Shown piece after piece: positions 22,226 through 30,516 of a stretch of 64,000 nucleotides of DNA. Source of the DNA: Dendrophyllia cribrosa (Eukaryota > Cnidaria > Anthozoa > Scleractinia > Dendrophylliidae). The notes beneath the pieces are model-generated. The model had not been told where the DNA came from, did no database searches, and saw nothing but the letters and a program-made list of their open reading frames with translations. Position numbers and translations under genes: made by a program. Location of the stretch: the NCBI GenBank assembly GCA_024195265.1, contig JAJLRJ010000005.1:35730605-35794604 (forward strand), given 5' to 3'. Position 1 is the first letter of the stretch; each line of letters starts with the position of its first letter.

Positions 22226-22234
22226 TATATATAT
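22226..22234 (-). promoter_or_regulatory. TATATATAT before the 75-residue gene
   Basis: Reverse strand AAAAACATATATATAC, 6 nt before the ATG. Confidence 0.6.
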
Positions 22235-22271
22235 GTTTTTGATTTTTATTCCATTTTTTTAATTCCTTGTC

Positions 22272-22715
22272 TTACCGGAATTCGAGATGGGGATGGTGCT
22301 GGTGGTGTTGCTGGTGGTGTTGCAGCGGGTGTTGCTGGTGGTGTGTTTGCTGGTGTGTTTGATTTGCGTCCAAGCCTTTGGCTTCGCGTTGGTAATACAC
22401 ACCCGCAGCAGAGACAGCCAACCCTCCAACCCCCAGAATATAAAAGATTGAGTTGTTGTTGCTGTCACTTGTTGCACCACTTGTTGCAGAATTGTTTTCA
22501 CTTGTTGATGGTGCAGGCTTTTGTGCTTCGGCCTTTTTCTTTGCTTCACGGGCCAGGCGGTTGCGTTCTGCTAGCCTTTTACCAGAAGCAACACGGCCGG
22601 GGTTCTTTTCTGTTGGGGGCTTTGTTTTCGGGACCTCAGAGGTAACACGTGCAGGTGTTGGAGTTGGAGTTGGAGTTTGAGTTTCTTCAGGGATCGTCTC
22701 GAGTGGTGTGGCCAT
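22272..22715 (-). CDS. Polinton Pro/Thr-rich protein with one membrane segment
   Basis: 147 residues: an N-terminal ETQTPTPTPTPAR linker, a basic block (SGKRLAERNRLAREAKKK), a Ser/Asn-rich stretch, a membrane segment (IFYILGVGGLAVSAAGVYY, about residues 91-109), and a His/Gln-rich C-terminus. The His/Gln tail is read from an imperfect GGTGGTGTTGCT repeat (22285-22370); another frame through the same repeat reads as Ala/Pro/Thr, the composition used elsewhere in this element, so a frameshift near 22370 is possible. The start at 22715 is preceded by TATATATAT. Confidence 0.65.
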   Translation of the reverse strand: MATPLETIPEETQTPTPTPTPARVTSEVPKTKPPTEKNPGRVASGKRLAERNRLAREAKKKAEAQKPAPSTSENNSATSGATSDSNNNSIFYILGVGGLAVSAAGVYYQREAKGLDANQTHQQTHHQQHPLQHHQQHHQHHPHLEFR

Positions 22716-22721
22716 AGTAGG

Positions 22722-22730
22722 TATATATAT
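22722..22730 (-). promoter_or_regulatory. TATATATAT before the 147-residue gene
   Basis: Reverse strand TAAAAATCATATATATAC, 6 nt before the ATG; one of the best matches to the consensus. Confidence 0.6.
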
Positions 22731-22809
22731 GATTTTTATTTTTACAAGATGTGATAAGTGTGCTGACAAGTGTGCTGACAGGTTGCTGTCAGGTTCCAGC
22801 CAGGTTCCT

Positions 22810-23424
22810 TCAAGGTTCCTTCAAGGTCACTCCAGGTCCCAGCCCAACTTCATCAAAGCCCTCAAGTGGATAGCCTTCACTGTCTCTGGTTGGATGTGTG
22901 GGTTGGGGTTCAAATTCTATCAAGTCAGGCTCTCGTTCAAACTTGATGTGTTTTGTTGTGATTAGAGCAGCATTGGCAAGCGCCAGCAATCGTCCGCATC
23001 GCATGGCAAGAGCCCCAGCAAGATTTGACAGTTCCTGGTTGATGATGTAGTCGTTCTTGAGTTCTTGCTGCAACTCCTTGAGATCATCAACCGGGATCAC
23101 CAGGCCAACGCCTTTGGACGCAAGCATGATGGCGGAATCAACTAGGGATTCAGTTGTCTTGTTGCCTATGTAGGCCTCGTACCTTTTGCAGTACTTCTCA
23201 ACGTCCTTGTCTGACAACCGCTTGACATGATCGTGTGTGAGCTGCACGCCGATAGCTTCTTTGGCCTTGCCAGTTGAAACAAGGATTGCCAGCTTCTCAC
23301 GTTTGGCAGGAATGCCATTGTCACCAACTATCCCTGTGGGGGGTGTGGTTTCAGGGGTGGCCTCCAGCATCTGCAACACATTGTTCAAGGCGGCCTGGTC
23401 TTCAGCTGCTTCTGCCATCATCAT
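22810..23424 (-). CDS. Polinton soluble protein of 204 residues, unknown
   Basis: Intact frame. Mostly helical, with an acidic N-terminus (MMMAEAAEDQAALNNVLQML), a central segment (DKDVEKYCKRYEAYIG), a hydrophobic stretch (SAIMLASKGVGLVIPV) and an acidic, Pro-rich C-terminus. The compact hydrophobic helices around residues 95-155 could be membrane-associated. No motif that names a function. It lies between the small membrane proteins and the ATPase, in the part of the element devoted to virion genes. Confidence 0.72.
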   Translation of the reverse strand: MMMAEAAEDQAALNNVLQMLEATPETTPPTGIVGDNGIPAKREKLAILVSTGKAKEAIGVQLTHDHVKRLSDKDVEKYCKRYEAYIGNKTTESLVDSAIMLASKGVGLVIPVDDLKELQQELKNDYIINQELSNLAGALAMRCGRLLALANAALITTKHIKFEREPDLIEFEPQPTHPTRDSEGYPLEGFDEVGLGPGVTLKEP

Positions 23425-23427
23425 GGG

Positions 23428-23440
23428 TATATATATATAT
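23428..23440 (-). promoter_or_regulatory. Long TATATATATATAT before the 204-residue gene
   Basis: Thirteen alternating T/A bases 3 nt from the ATG, with an A-rich stretch upstream on the minus strand. Confidence 0.6.
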
Positions 23441-23447
23441 GTGTTTT

Positions 23448-23693
23448 TTATTTTTTAATAATTCTCTTGATGTCGGGCAAAAGAGTTTCAAGCTCTCGTA
23501 TAAGCCCCGCCATGGTGTCTGGCATAGAATTTAACGGCAATGGATATCTGTTGAGAAGCATGAGGCGCAGATCTTCCTCACCAGCGGCTTTGATAATTTT
23601 GTTTTGCGCATCAAGTGTGTGTTTGTGCAATTCATCCAAAAGCTGTGAAAGCACAGTGAGCTTGTGTAGGCTGGTTGGCGCATTCATAGCCAT
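23448..23693 (-). CDS. Polinton small helical protein of 81 residues
   Basis: Intact and predicted mostly helical (LHKLTVLSQLLDELHKHTLD, then MAGLIRELETLLPDIKRIIKK with amphipathic spacing). The promoter is weak: only 'tatatt' immediately before the ATG at 23693, so it may be expressed from a longer transcript or be poorly expressed. No family recognised. It sits 15 bp from the ATPase stop codon. Confidence 0.6.
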   Translation of the reverse strand: MAMNAPTSLHKLTVLSQLLDELHKHTLDAQNKIIKAAGEEDLRLMLLNRYPLPLNSMPDTMAGLIRELETLLPDIKRIIKK

Positions 23694-23708
23694 GTATATT
23701 TGTGTGTT

Positions 23709-24317
23709 TTACATCTTGTACTCAATTCCATACGGGTGCCTCAGAGAGAAAACCAGGTGGGAGAACTTGTGGGATTTGAGCCTTGCGATAAGCTCTTTGT
23801 ACTCCTCCTGGGAGAGCTCGCCGGCATAGTCTTCGAATATGGCCTTGGTGGTCTTGCTGGAGGGTGTGTAAAAGAGCACGATCGCTGTAATGTTATCACG
23901 ATATGGCTTGGCAATGCTGGTGATCTGCTGGGCCAAGACCCACACGGATATGCCGTCATGCCTTGCGCTGAATCCCAGATTGACCAGCTGGCTCGTGCGG
24001 CCTTTGACATCTTTGGAGGCGGCGCAGTCATCGAGAATGAATAAAGTGTTGGTGCATGTGAAAAAGAAGCTCGCCAGCTTCAACCAGTCTTCGATTTCAT
24101 GCTGTTGGCAGATAATCACGAAGATGTGCGGATCGCGGTCCACGAAGCCATCGTATGTCTTGTTCTTGACAAATGTGGGGCAGAATAAAACAATGTAGTC
24201 AAAACACCCCCTAAAGGGGCCTCGCAGTTGGTTTAGAAGATACTGTGTCTTGCCAGAGTTAGTGGGGCCCACGATTAGTGCATTGAATGGCAGCTTTCTT
24301 GGGTCCATAACCAACAT
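23709..24317 (-). CDS. ATP: Genome-packaging ATPase (FtsK/HerA superfamily, A32-like)
   Basis: Intact 202-residue P-loop ATPase. Walker A GPTNSGKT lies at residues 17-24, with the short N-terminus typical of Polinton/poxvirus A32-type ATPases. Walker B TLFILDDC is at 91-98, followed by SARHDGISVWVLAQQ, which fits the sensor region. In dsDNA viruses these enzymes pump the genome into the capsid. Its presence next to the capsid gene supports the virus-like nature of the element. The ATG at 24317 is preceded only by a weak TATATT, and the start overlaps the 3' end of the 68-codon frame that begins at 24465 behind a strong TATA element; either the two are separate genes or a frameshift has split one. 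Confidence 0.88.
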   Translation of the reverse strand: MLVMDPRKLPFNALIVGPTNSGKTQYLLNQLRGPFRGCFDYIVLFCPTFVKNKTYDGFVDRDPHIFVIICQQHEIEDWLKLASFFFTCTNTLFILDDCAASKDVKGRTSQLVNLGFSARHDGISVWVLAQQITSIAKPYRDNITAIVLFYTPSSKTTKAIFEDYAGELSQEEYKELIARLKSHKFSHLVFSLRHPYGIEYKM

Positions 24318-24465
24318 CTATATTAGTTGGTTTGCAAACAATTGGTTCATGTGTTGGTGGGGAGGGTGCCATTGCCAGAAGTCTTTGTATTTTATTGTGT
24401 GATAGTGGTCCGGTGGGTGGGAGGGGAGCCGGCTTGGCATAGAAGTTGATCTTGCTTGTGGCCAT
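24259..24465 (-). CDS. Small Pro-rich frame overlapping the ATPase start
   Basis: 68 codons, with NFYAKPAPLPPTGPL and AMAPSPPTHEPI segments. It has a strong promoter (TATATATATAT, 11 nt upstream) and an ATG in good position, but its last 59 bases overlap the ATPase frame. It could be a short Pro-rich leader gene, or the displaced N-terminus of the ATPase. No family recognised. Confidence 0.5.
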   Translation of the reverse strand: MATSKINFYAKPAPLPPTGPLSHNKIQRLLAMAPSPPTHEPIVCKPTNIDVGYGPKKAAIQCTNRGPH

Positions 24466-24476
24466 GGGGCTGGTGG

Positions 24477-24487
24477 TATATATATAT
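24477..24487 (-). promoter_or_regulatory. TATATATATAT before the 68-codon frame/ATPase
   Basis: Alternating T/A run directly between the capsid gene's stop codon (24490) and ATG 24465. Confidence 0.6.
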
Positions 24488-24489
24488 GT

Positions 24490-25738
24490 CTAGTGCTGTA
24501 TAGATTCCAGCTGCCTGCCCATGATGTTCATCTGTGAGTCAGAGATGGTGAAGATGTAGCAGTTTGCGGTTCCCGAGCCTTTAGCGTCTCGTTCGATCTC
24601 GAGTTGCACGCCATCCTGTGTGTTGACGAGCCGTTGGCCGTTGCCGTGCGGCTGTGTCAGCCATGGACCGCAGGTCAACCCAGAGACCAAACTTGTTGTC
24701 TGTGAGATATTTGGTCAAGTTCATGTTAGGCCTGCCGCGCGTGTGTGGGTTAAAGTGTCGGGTTATTTCACTCCACATGTCAGTACCATTGATGCCTTCG
24801 CCGTAGACCCTTCTTGGGTCACCGTTGACCATGACCTTCACTTTGGTGATGTCGGGATTGAAATAGTTCTCAGAGTCCCTGGCACCCGCTGCATAGGGAT
24901 TGATGAACAGCAAGAGGATGCCCTTGAGAGACCGGCTCTGTGGGTTAATCCGAAAATCTAGCCGAGTGTCAACGCCTTTTTTGAAGGGATACACCCGATT
25001 TTGCATTACGTAGTCATAAGCGAACTCCTTGCCATTAGTGTAAGTACTTGTTGCCTCGTCGGCCAGGCTCTTACTTCTGATCGTCTCATACTCCAGCTGG
25101 AGGTTTCCCAACTTATACACGAGCTTGCTTGTGTCTGAGCCCAGGACAACTTGGGCTGCGGGGGCGAGGGTTAGTTCGAAGGTCAGATCGTTATATAACG
25201 CTTGAGGATATAGGATTCCGTGATCAGTTAAGATTTGGTGATCCAATTTGATGCGATACTTATTCTTGTATATTGTTTTCAGCTTGGTTTCCGCATCCAC
25301 GCCTGAGGTCTTCTTATCTCCAGCACCAGAGCGGATCTTACACAAATCCACACTCTGGATGCCCTCCATAATCATGTTGTCCCGCTCATCGGTTGATTTG
25401 AATAGATCTTCGAAGATTTTGTAGATGTCGTACCCAAACGTGTCCTGGACGGTGGTGGAGGCAAACTTTACAACGAACTTGTTCACCAAGGCCCGAGAAA
25501 CATTTTGTACGAGATAGTTGTTTACATGGCCCCCGGAGAGATTGATGTTGAACATCAGTGCAAGTGAGCCGGGCACAATGACAGCGTGCTCGCCCAGCTT
25601 AGGCACCGAGACGTACAGTGTCTCGCCGGGATTGGCCTTAGAGGGGTTGAATGTGATGCGCTTGACGGTTCGCTCTGCCTTCATGGCGCCCAGTGTCTTT
25701 TCACTGTGAGATGGAAGTAGATTCGGTTGCACAGCCAT
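24490..25738 (-). pseudogene. MCP: Probable major capsid protein, one frameshift
   Basis: About 415 codons: an intact 5' part 25738 to about 24665 and a C-terminal part to 24490 in another frame. A single extra base near 24650-24675 separates LWVDLRSMAD from the LVNTQDGVQLEIERD segment. The protein is rich in beta-type segments (GETLYVSVPKLGEHAVIVPG, FELTLAPAAQVVL, GILLLFINPYAAG) with no enzyme motif or membrane segment. The size, the position next to the packaging ATPase and the resemblance to large conserved proteins of cnidarian Polintons make it the best candidate for the double-jelly-roll capsid protein. The fold cannot be proved by eye. The start lies 2 nt from a TATATAT that is shared, back to back, with the coiled-coil gene. 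Confidence 0.62.
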
Positions 25739-25780
25739 GGTATATATTTGTGTTTTTAAAATTTATATTTATATATCATC
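25739..25780. promoter_or_regulatory. 42-bp bidirectional promoter, capsid / coiled-coil genes
   Basis: Only 42 bases separate the two divergent start codons. They contain one TATATAT facing the capsid gene (25741-25747) and one facing the coiled-coil gene (25770-25776), with T/A-rich sequence between. There is no room for a conventional host-type promoter on either side. Confidence 0.6.
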
Positions 25781-27283
25781 ATGACTGATATTGATCCAGC
25801 TGATGCAAAAAAGACACAGACCCTTTCATACCAAAGAAAGGGGATGGCGATGATGATGATGCTGATATGGAGACCAGTTGGGCTCAAATGACAGAAGAAC
25901 AACAACAAGAATGGATCAAGAGCCTCAACACCCTGAAACCCCCTAACCCAGGTGACACCACGTAACCCTTTGAACCAGGTTCTGCTTCCACCCCGGCTGG
26001 CGAACAAGTGCCTATGGTCACAAGAACAAGGTTGCCCCCAGAACAAGGGTCAAACACTGCAGAAACCTCTTTCATTACAGGGGATACTCAAGGCCAGCAG
26101 GAGCTAACCAGGGAGAACATAGCATTTAGAGAGGTTGAGGGAGAGTTCCCAGATATGAACAAAGGTAAAGATAAAGTTGCTCTTAGGTACGGTGATGGTG
26201 GTAACGGCCAGATAGTCGAGGTGAAGATGGTAGAGACGGAGAAAATGAAAATGAAAGCGGAGGGGAGAAAAAAACCTTGGTATCCGCTTTATACAAAAAG
26301 CCGTGGCGATACACAAAAGACTTTCAACACTTCTCTCCCAAAAGAGATCAAAAAGGCTCTCGGAAAGACTGTGGATGAAGTGTTCAATGAAACAAATGCT
26401 GCACTTGAAGCAAATCAAAAAGAACTGGAAGCAAAACAAAAACAAAAACAACAAAAAGAACAAATGGCTGCTGATGCACAAAAAGTTCGCCACGACATGG
26501 ATGCCCTCAGAAATAAAAGCAAAGAGGTTGATGACCAGATTCAAGAGATGGAAGACGCACATGGGCCACTGGATACGAAGGCAATACAAAGACTGAAAAA
26601 TGAAAAGAGAGCTCTTGAAGCTGAGCATCAAGCTAAACGAAAAGAACTGGACAAGATGCAAAAAGCTGCTCAACAAGCAGACAAACTACAAAAAGACATC
26701 GACAAACTCAAGCTTTACGAAAGGGGCTTTGAAAGACGCTTAGAGGAACTTAGAGCAAAAAAGGACGCCATAAAACCATTGGACGAACTGAAACAGAACA
26801 AAGAAGAGCTTGAACGGCAGAACGCTGAAGACAGACTAGTCATAGAGGCTGAGGACACTTCCCCATCTGAAAGAGAAGCCGCGGAAGCCCGGGTTGCTGA
26901 ACGTGAAGAAGAGCTGGCAAGGGTCAATACAGAAATTGAGGTGCGGGAAAGGGGCATGTCTTTGAGAGAGAGGGTCAAAAATATTCAAGAAATACGGATG
27001 GACCCTGCAAGCGATTGTTCTGGCAGCTGGCATCACCATCAGCGCTGTGGTACTCGCCACCTTGAATGGCCTGGCAAAGGCCACCAAGGCTATTGGAAAT
27101 GGGCTTAAAGAGCTTGGCAAAAAAGCAGCCAACGCCCTGCCTGGCCTCATTGGCTCAATTGTGAGCTTCATCTTCAAAGCGGCTGGGTCGGTCATCTCCT
27201 TTCTGGGTGAACACGCCTGGCTGCTCATCCTTGCCGTGGTGGCCTTCCTTGTTGAAAGGATCACCAAGCGTGCGAAGTCTTGA
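25781..27283 (+). pseudogene. Coiled-coil protein with C-terminal membrane segments, broken
   Basis: About 500 codons with at least three lesions: a frameshift near 25840, an in-frame TAA at 25963-25965, and a frameshift near 26990. The intact middle (26008-27000) has an acidic/basic N-terminal part and then a long coiled coil rich in Lys/Glu/Gln (about residues 135-310 of that frame). After the second shift come a hydrophobic segment, a Gly/Lys-rich amphipathic stretch (GLKELGKKAANALPGLIG) and a strong membrane segment (AWLLILAVVAFLV), ending RITKRAKS. Similar proteins are, to my knowledge, common in cnidarian Polintons; the function is unknown. A tether or tail-like virion protein is conceivable. 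ATG 25781 follows TATATAT by 4 nt. Confidence 0.75.
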
Positions 27284-27288
27284 ACTTC

Positions 27289-28470
27289 TTATCTCGACCA
27301 AACGAAAAGGCCTGCCAAAGCAAGCGCACCCACAGCAATGAGTGCCTTGTTTACGTGATGTGAGTCGGGCTGTGGTGTGGGTGCGGGTGTGGGTGTGGGT
27401 GTGGGTGTTGGGGCTGGTGTTGGGGCTGGTTGTGGTGTGGGTGTTGGTTTGGGCGCGATACCCTGTGCCTGTGTAGCCTGTTTATGTATCGGGTTTGATG
27501 GGTGACTGTTTGGTGGATTAATCTTTGTTGGTCCACCGTCCATGAGGCGAAGTGAGGCTTTTTTTGTGCCCAGATTAACATCATTGTTCACGCCCAGTTT
27601 CATCCCTTGCGTTGCCTCCTGTAGATTGTTGTTATACCCGATCACGCTCTCTGTGTTGATAATCATGCGTGATGGCATGAGCCAGCTTCCGGGTGCTGTC
27701 GCAAAGTCTAAGCGCACTTTCGTTGCTTGGATAGCAAGCTGGTATCGCTGTACGCTTGTTGCGATGTCGTTCAGTATTATGGCCTCCTCTAGATGGGTGA
27801 GGAATACTCTCTGCGTTTCGAACGCCCGGCCTCCTCTTCCAATGATGCTGCTGCGGGTTTTGGCTTGTGAACCAAGAATGCAGTACACAAAAGCCTCGAT
27901 TGATTGGTTCATACGCGCGAGCCCTGGCTGTGTTAGCCCCTGTGCGTAATTTGGCACAAAGTGCTCGAACTGGGTGTCCGCCCCTTGGTCGTTGCGGACG
28001 AAAGATATTCCATTGGCGCGAAAGTTGGGGTCTTTTCTGTCAGTCACGCGCTCATCATTGAACAGAGCTAGATCGGGGTCTGGATAGGTGTAATCGGTAG
28101 AAATGTTGCCCTCTCCATAAGCCCAAATGTAGACATTCCCAAGACCGTGGTTCTTGCCGTATGTGAAACGGAAGTCAGAACTGGGGTCGATACCGAACTC
28201 TATGCAAATCTTCTTGCACGCGTCGATGTTGTACTTGTTGTCTTTCTGGTTGAATGGGGGGTCGTCTGGCAAAGCACTCACGCTTTGTTCCCCACCCATC
28301 TTGTAGAGTATTCGCCTTGTTGTGAAATAAACGTGAAACCGGTAAAACGACCGGAGCTGGGGGGTTAGGGATAGACTGGAGTTCTTATCGAAGAGAATGT
28401 CGCGCGAAATTCCGCAGCCGGTTGTTGCACACCACAGTGCGAAGGAGAGTTGTTGTGGCCAAAAACTCAT
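27289..28470 (-). CDS. Polinton protein of 393 residues with Pro/Thr stalk and C-terminal anchor
   Basis: Intact frame starting MSFWPQQLSFALWCATTGCG. A globular part of about 320 residues is followed by a Pro/Thr/Gln stalk (PTPTPQPAPTPAP type repeats, coded by 27366-27460) and a single C-terminal membrane segment (KALIAVGALALAGLFVWSR). The layout is that of a tail-anchored surface protein on a stalk, so a virion-surface role is a reasonable guess. No catalytic motif is recognised. It has no TATA element before its start; instead it lies 15 nt behind the stop of the 156-codon gene, so the two may share one transcript. It ends 5 bp from the coiled-coil gene's stop, convergently. Confidence 0.75.
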   Translation of the reverse strand: MSFWPQQLSFALWCATTGCGISRDILFDKNSSLSLTPQLRSFYRFHVYFTTRRILYKMGGEQSVSALPDDPPFNQKDNKYNIDACKKICIEFGIDPSSDFRFTYGKNHGLGNVYIWAYGEGNISTDYTYPDPDLALFNDERVTDRKDPNFRANGISFVRNDQGADTQFEHFVPNYAQGLTQPGLARMNQSIEAFVYCILGSQAKTRSSIIGRGGRAFETQRVFLTHLEEAIILNDIATSVQRYQLAIQATKVRLDFATAPGSWLMPSRMIINTESVIGYNNNLQEATQGMKLGVNNDVNLGTKKASLRLMDGGPTKINPPNSHPSNPIHKQATQAQGIAPKPTPTPQPAPTPAPTPTPTPTPAPTPQPDSHHVNKALIAVGALALAGLFVWSR

Positions 28471-28485
28471 ATGCGGTCCGCCGAG

Positions 28486-28956
28486 TCACTTTCTACCGTA
28501 TTTCGCGGTTGTGAATGAAATCTGTGTGTCCCTGAAGATATTTCTGTATTTCGTTGTGAAATAATCAGTTGGCGTGACGTAAATCTTTTGCGCTTCGTCG
28601 TTCAAGATTGCACCAATCATCATATCCTTGTCTATTGTGGTGGAGAAATCAACAGCTGGGATTGACTTTTCTGGTTGCCCCAACGATAACTGATAAGGGA
28701 AACCACCGTCTTGATGGAGACCAAGAGCGTCTCTCATGGCTTGAGGCCAATCTTTGTGGGACATTCTTGTAACGAGCGCCCATGAGCCAGGGCCCTTTTT
28801 GTAAAGCACTTCCCCTGTGGCGGTTTTGCGGTCGTCGCCAAAATCTACTTGCACTTCAAAGCGTGACATATCGGCGCGCGGGAAACGCTTTTTGAAGTCT
28901 GATATCGCCTTGGCCTTGGCCGCGGCAGATAACTTTACTGCCTCCGGTGTTCCCAT
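28486..28956 (-). CDS. Polinton protein of at least 156 residues, true start lost
   Basis: Open frame beginning MGTPEAVKLSAAAK at 28956, with a compact mixed alpha/beta composition and no membrane segment. The same frame continues upstream without an ATG through a Pro-rich stretch (...NAYGHVKPKPPPDPLAW) to about 29037, which reads as genuine protein and points to a longer N-terminus. A bidirectional TATATATA (29048-29055) lies just beyond, where an ATG would be expected; at that spot there is an ACG out of frame behind a C-run, so the start was probably lost through a point change and a one-base slip. No family recognised. Confidence 0.65.
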   Translation of the reverse strand: MGTPEAVKLSAAAKAKAISDFKKRFPRADMSRFEVQVDFGDDRKTATGEVLYKKGPGSWALVTRMSHKDWPQAMRDALGLHQDGGFPYQLSLGQPEKSIPAVDFSTTIDKDMMIGAILNDEAQKIYVTPTDYFTTKYRNIFRDTQISFTTAKYGRK

Positions 28957-29045
28957 CCAGGCTAATGGATCTGGGGGTGGCTTTGGCTTTACATGGCCAT
29001 AGGCGTTTGGGGTTGAATAAAAAGGGGGTGGGGGTCCGTAAAGTA

Positions 29046-29060
29046 ATTATATATACAATC
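29046..29060. promoter_or_regulatory. Bidirectional TATATATA, penton-like / 156-residue genes
   Basis: TATATATA at 29048-29055, 5 nt before ATG 29061 on the plus strand; it also faces the decayed 5' end of the minus-strand gene. Confidence 0.55.
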
Positions 29061-29727
29061 ATGGTTGTGTTAACAATCGTCACACCTTCGAACCCTCACA
29101 CGATCTACTTCGATCACCCACTTCCGAAACCGAGATACATCCGTCTTGTCTCTTGCTCAATTTTCAACTCGTGGCATAATTTGAAAGAAGAAGCAAAGAT
29201 TTCACCAACAGTCCCTCCCCCTAATGGTTCATCACGTAGCGCAACCTTACTTCAAGGGCATTACACTATTGAGAGTTTAGCGAAAGACTTTGAAAGCCTA
29301 AAAACCCATAACTGCCGTTGAAACCTAACAATTGAAACAAACAGGCCATACGGAGCCATGGTCATTCATAATAACAGCAGCGGTGTGACGCTTAGTAACA
29401 ATCTAGCAGAATTTCTTGGCATAAGACCTGAATTGATGCTAATAACTTTCGTCAAGCGTTTAAGGGCGCCAAGCACTTACTTCATCCACTGTGATCTGGT
29501 TGATAAAGAACAGAACTTACTCAATGGTAAGCCTTCGACAGTTTTGGCTCGGTTTGATATTCGTGGAAGCTTTTGAGAAAATTCTCTACGAGACAACACA
29601 ACAGAACGTCTTGCGTGACGTCTCGTCTGGTGATTATGTAAACAACATGACACTGTCAGTGAGGGATGAGAACAATGACCTCTTCAACTTCAATGGCGCG
29701 CCTTTGGAATTTGAAGTTGAGATAAAT
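29061..29727 (+). pseudogene. Probable penton/minor capsid-like protein, broken
   Basis: About 220 codons. It opens MVVLTIVTPSNPHTIYFDHP, is interrupted by an in-frame TGA at 29319-29321, continues in the same frame (TFVKRLRAPSTYFIHCDLVD, STVLARFDIRG), then shifts by one base near 29572 and runs through VLRD...NNMTLSVRDENNDLFNF to PLEFEVEIN. The final segment (SVRDENN.LFNFNG.PLEFEVEI) has the beta-strand pattern seen near the C-terminus of Polinton capsid proteins. Its size and single-domain look suit the penton (single jelly roll). Its stop codon is also lost, so the frame now runs without a break into the next gene. The assignment is an inference from pattern and context. Confidence 0.5.
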
Positions 29728-29737
29728 AAAAAAAATC

Positions 29738-29747
29738 ATATATATAC
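29738..29747 (+). promoter_or_regulatory. AAAAAATCATATATATAC promoter
   Basis: The clearest plus-strand copy of the promoter consensus, ending 7 nt before ATG 29755. It now lies within the read-through frame from the upstream gene. Confidence 0.6.
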
Positions 29748-29754
29748 CCACGCC

Positions 29755-30468
29755 ATGAGTTCTGCCAATGTGCTTCCATCGGCCCCCGAATACAGCGAGA
29801 CACAACAGCTCTACCCTATGCGTGAGATCACTCAAATCAATGCAGAAGATTTCCGGCTCAAAAAGATTTCTGACTTTCTTAAGGAGTTGTCTGACGAAGC
29901 CGAGCATTACCGTCAGGTCGCAAAGAAATATAAACGAACCCAATCCTTAGTTCATTACTCGGCGGTTGGCCTTGGGTCGCTTTCTGTTGGGCTGTCATCA
30001 GGGGCCCTAGCCACTGCATTAATTGGGTTTGGCATTGTTACAAGCCCCGCACTTGCAGGCGTTGCCACGCTTTGTGGGCTGTCCTCAGTTGGTTTTACAG
30101 CTGCCAACAAACGGTTAGAGCGGAAAGTGACAAAGCATGAGAATATCTACACACTGGCCCTGGCTAAACGCAACTCTGTCAATAAACTGGTCTCAAAAGC
30201 TCTTGAAGACAAGAGGATCAGTGATGCAGAATTCACAATTATTTCTCGTGAGGTGGAAAAATATCACGAACTTAAAGCTGCAATCAGGGATGGGGTTAAG
30301 GCATCAAAAGACGTTGGCACTCAAACACAAATGCCAGACCTCGAGAAACTCAAAAACGAACTTCGCAAGGAAGTCAAACAAGAGTTTCAAAAAAAGATAA
30401 ATCTTCTCACCGCAGCATCCAAGTCAGATTTGAGAAATTATATTCTGGCTTTAACCTACAAATCTTGA
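29755..30468 (+). CDS. Polinton membrane-associated coiled-coil protein of 237 residues
   Basis: Intact from ATG 29755. An N-terminal soluble part (EFRLKKISDFLKEL-type helix) is followed by two long small-residue hydrophobic segments in tandem (VGLGSLSVGLSSGALATALIGFGIVTSPALAGVA in pieces, residues ~72-115). Then come a basic helical region with ALAKRNSVNKLVSKALED, and a C-terminal coiled coil (LEKLKNELRKEVKQEFQ). Proteins with this layout recur, as far as I know, in cnidarian Polintons. The function is unknown; a holin-like or membrane-remodelling role cannot be excluded. The frame is continuous upstream to 29491 only because the previous gene lost its stop. Confidence 0.72.
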   Translation: MSSANVLPSAPEYSETQQLYPMREITQINAEDFRLKKISDFLKELSDEAEHYRQVAKKYKRTQSLVHYSAVGLGSLSVGLSSGALATALIGFGIVTSPALAGVATLCGLSSVGFTAANKRLERKVTKHENIYTLALAKRNSVNKLVSKALEDKRISDAEFTIISREVEKYHELKAAIRDGVKASKDVGTQTQMPDLEKLKNELRKEVKQEFQKKINLLTAASKSDLRNYILALTYKS

Positions 30469-30509
30469 GAGATAAATCCTTTGCGTCCAATTGAATACAC
30501 AACACGGTG

Positions 30510-30515
30510 TATATA
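30510..30515 (+). promoter_or_regulatory. TATATA directly before the zinc-ribbon gene
   Basis: GGTGTATATACATG: the TATATA ends one base before the start codon. Confidence 0.55.
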
Positions 30516-30516
30516 C

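Noticed and set aside
22103..22645. Plus-strand Gly/Ala-rich frame (GGVAGGVAAGVAGG)
   Set aside because: It is the reverse reading of the GGTGGTGTTGCT repeat in the 147-residue gene.
27289..28470. Cysteine protease (because of a Cys-rich N-terminus and a His-containing region)
   Set aside because: No adenain-type order of catalytic His, Asp/Glu, Gln and Cys could be traced.
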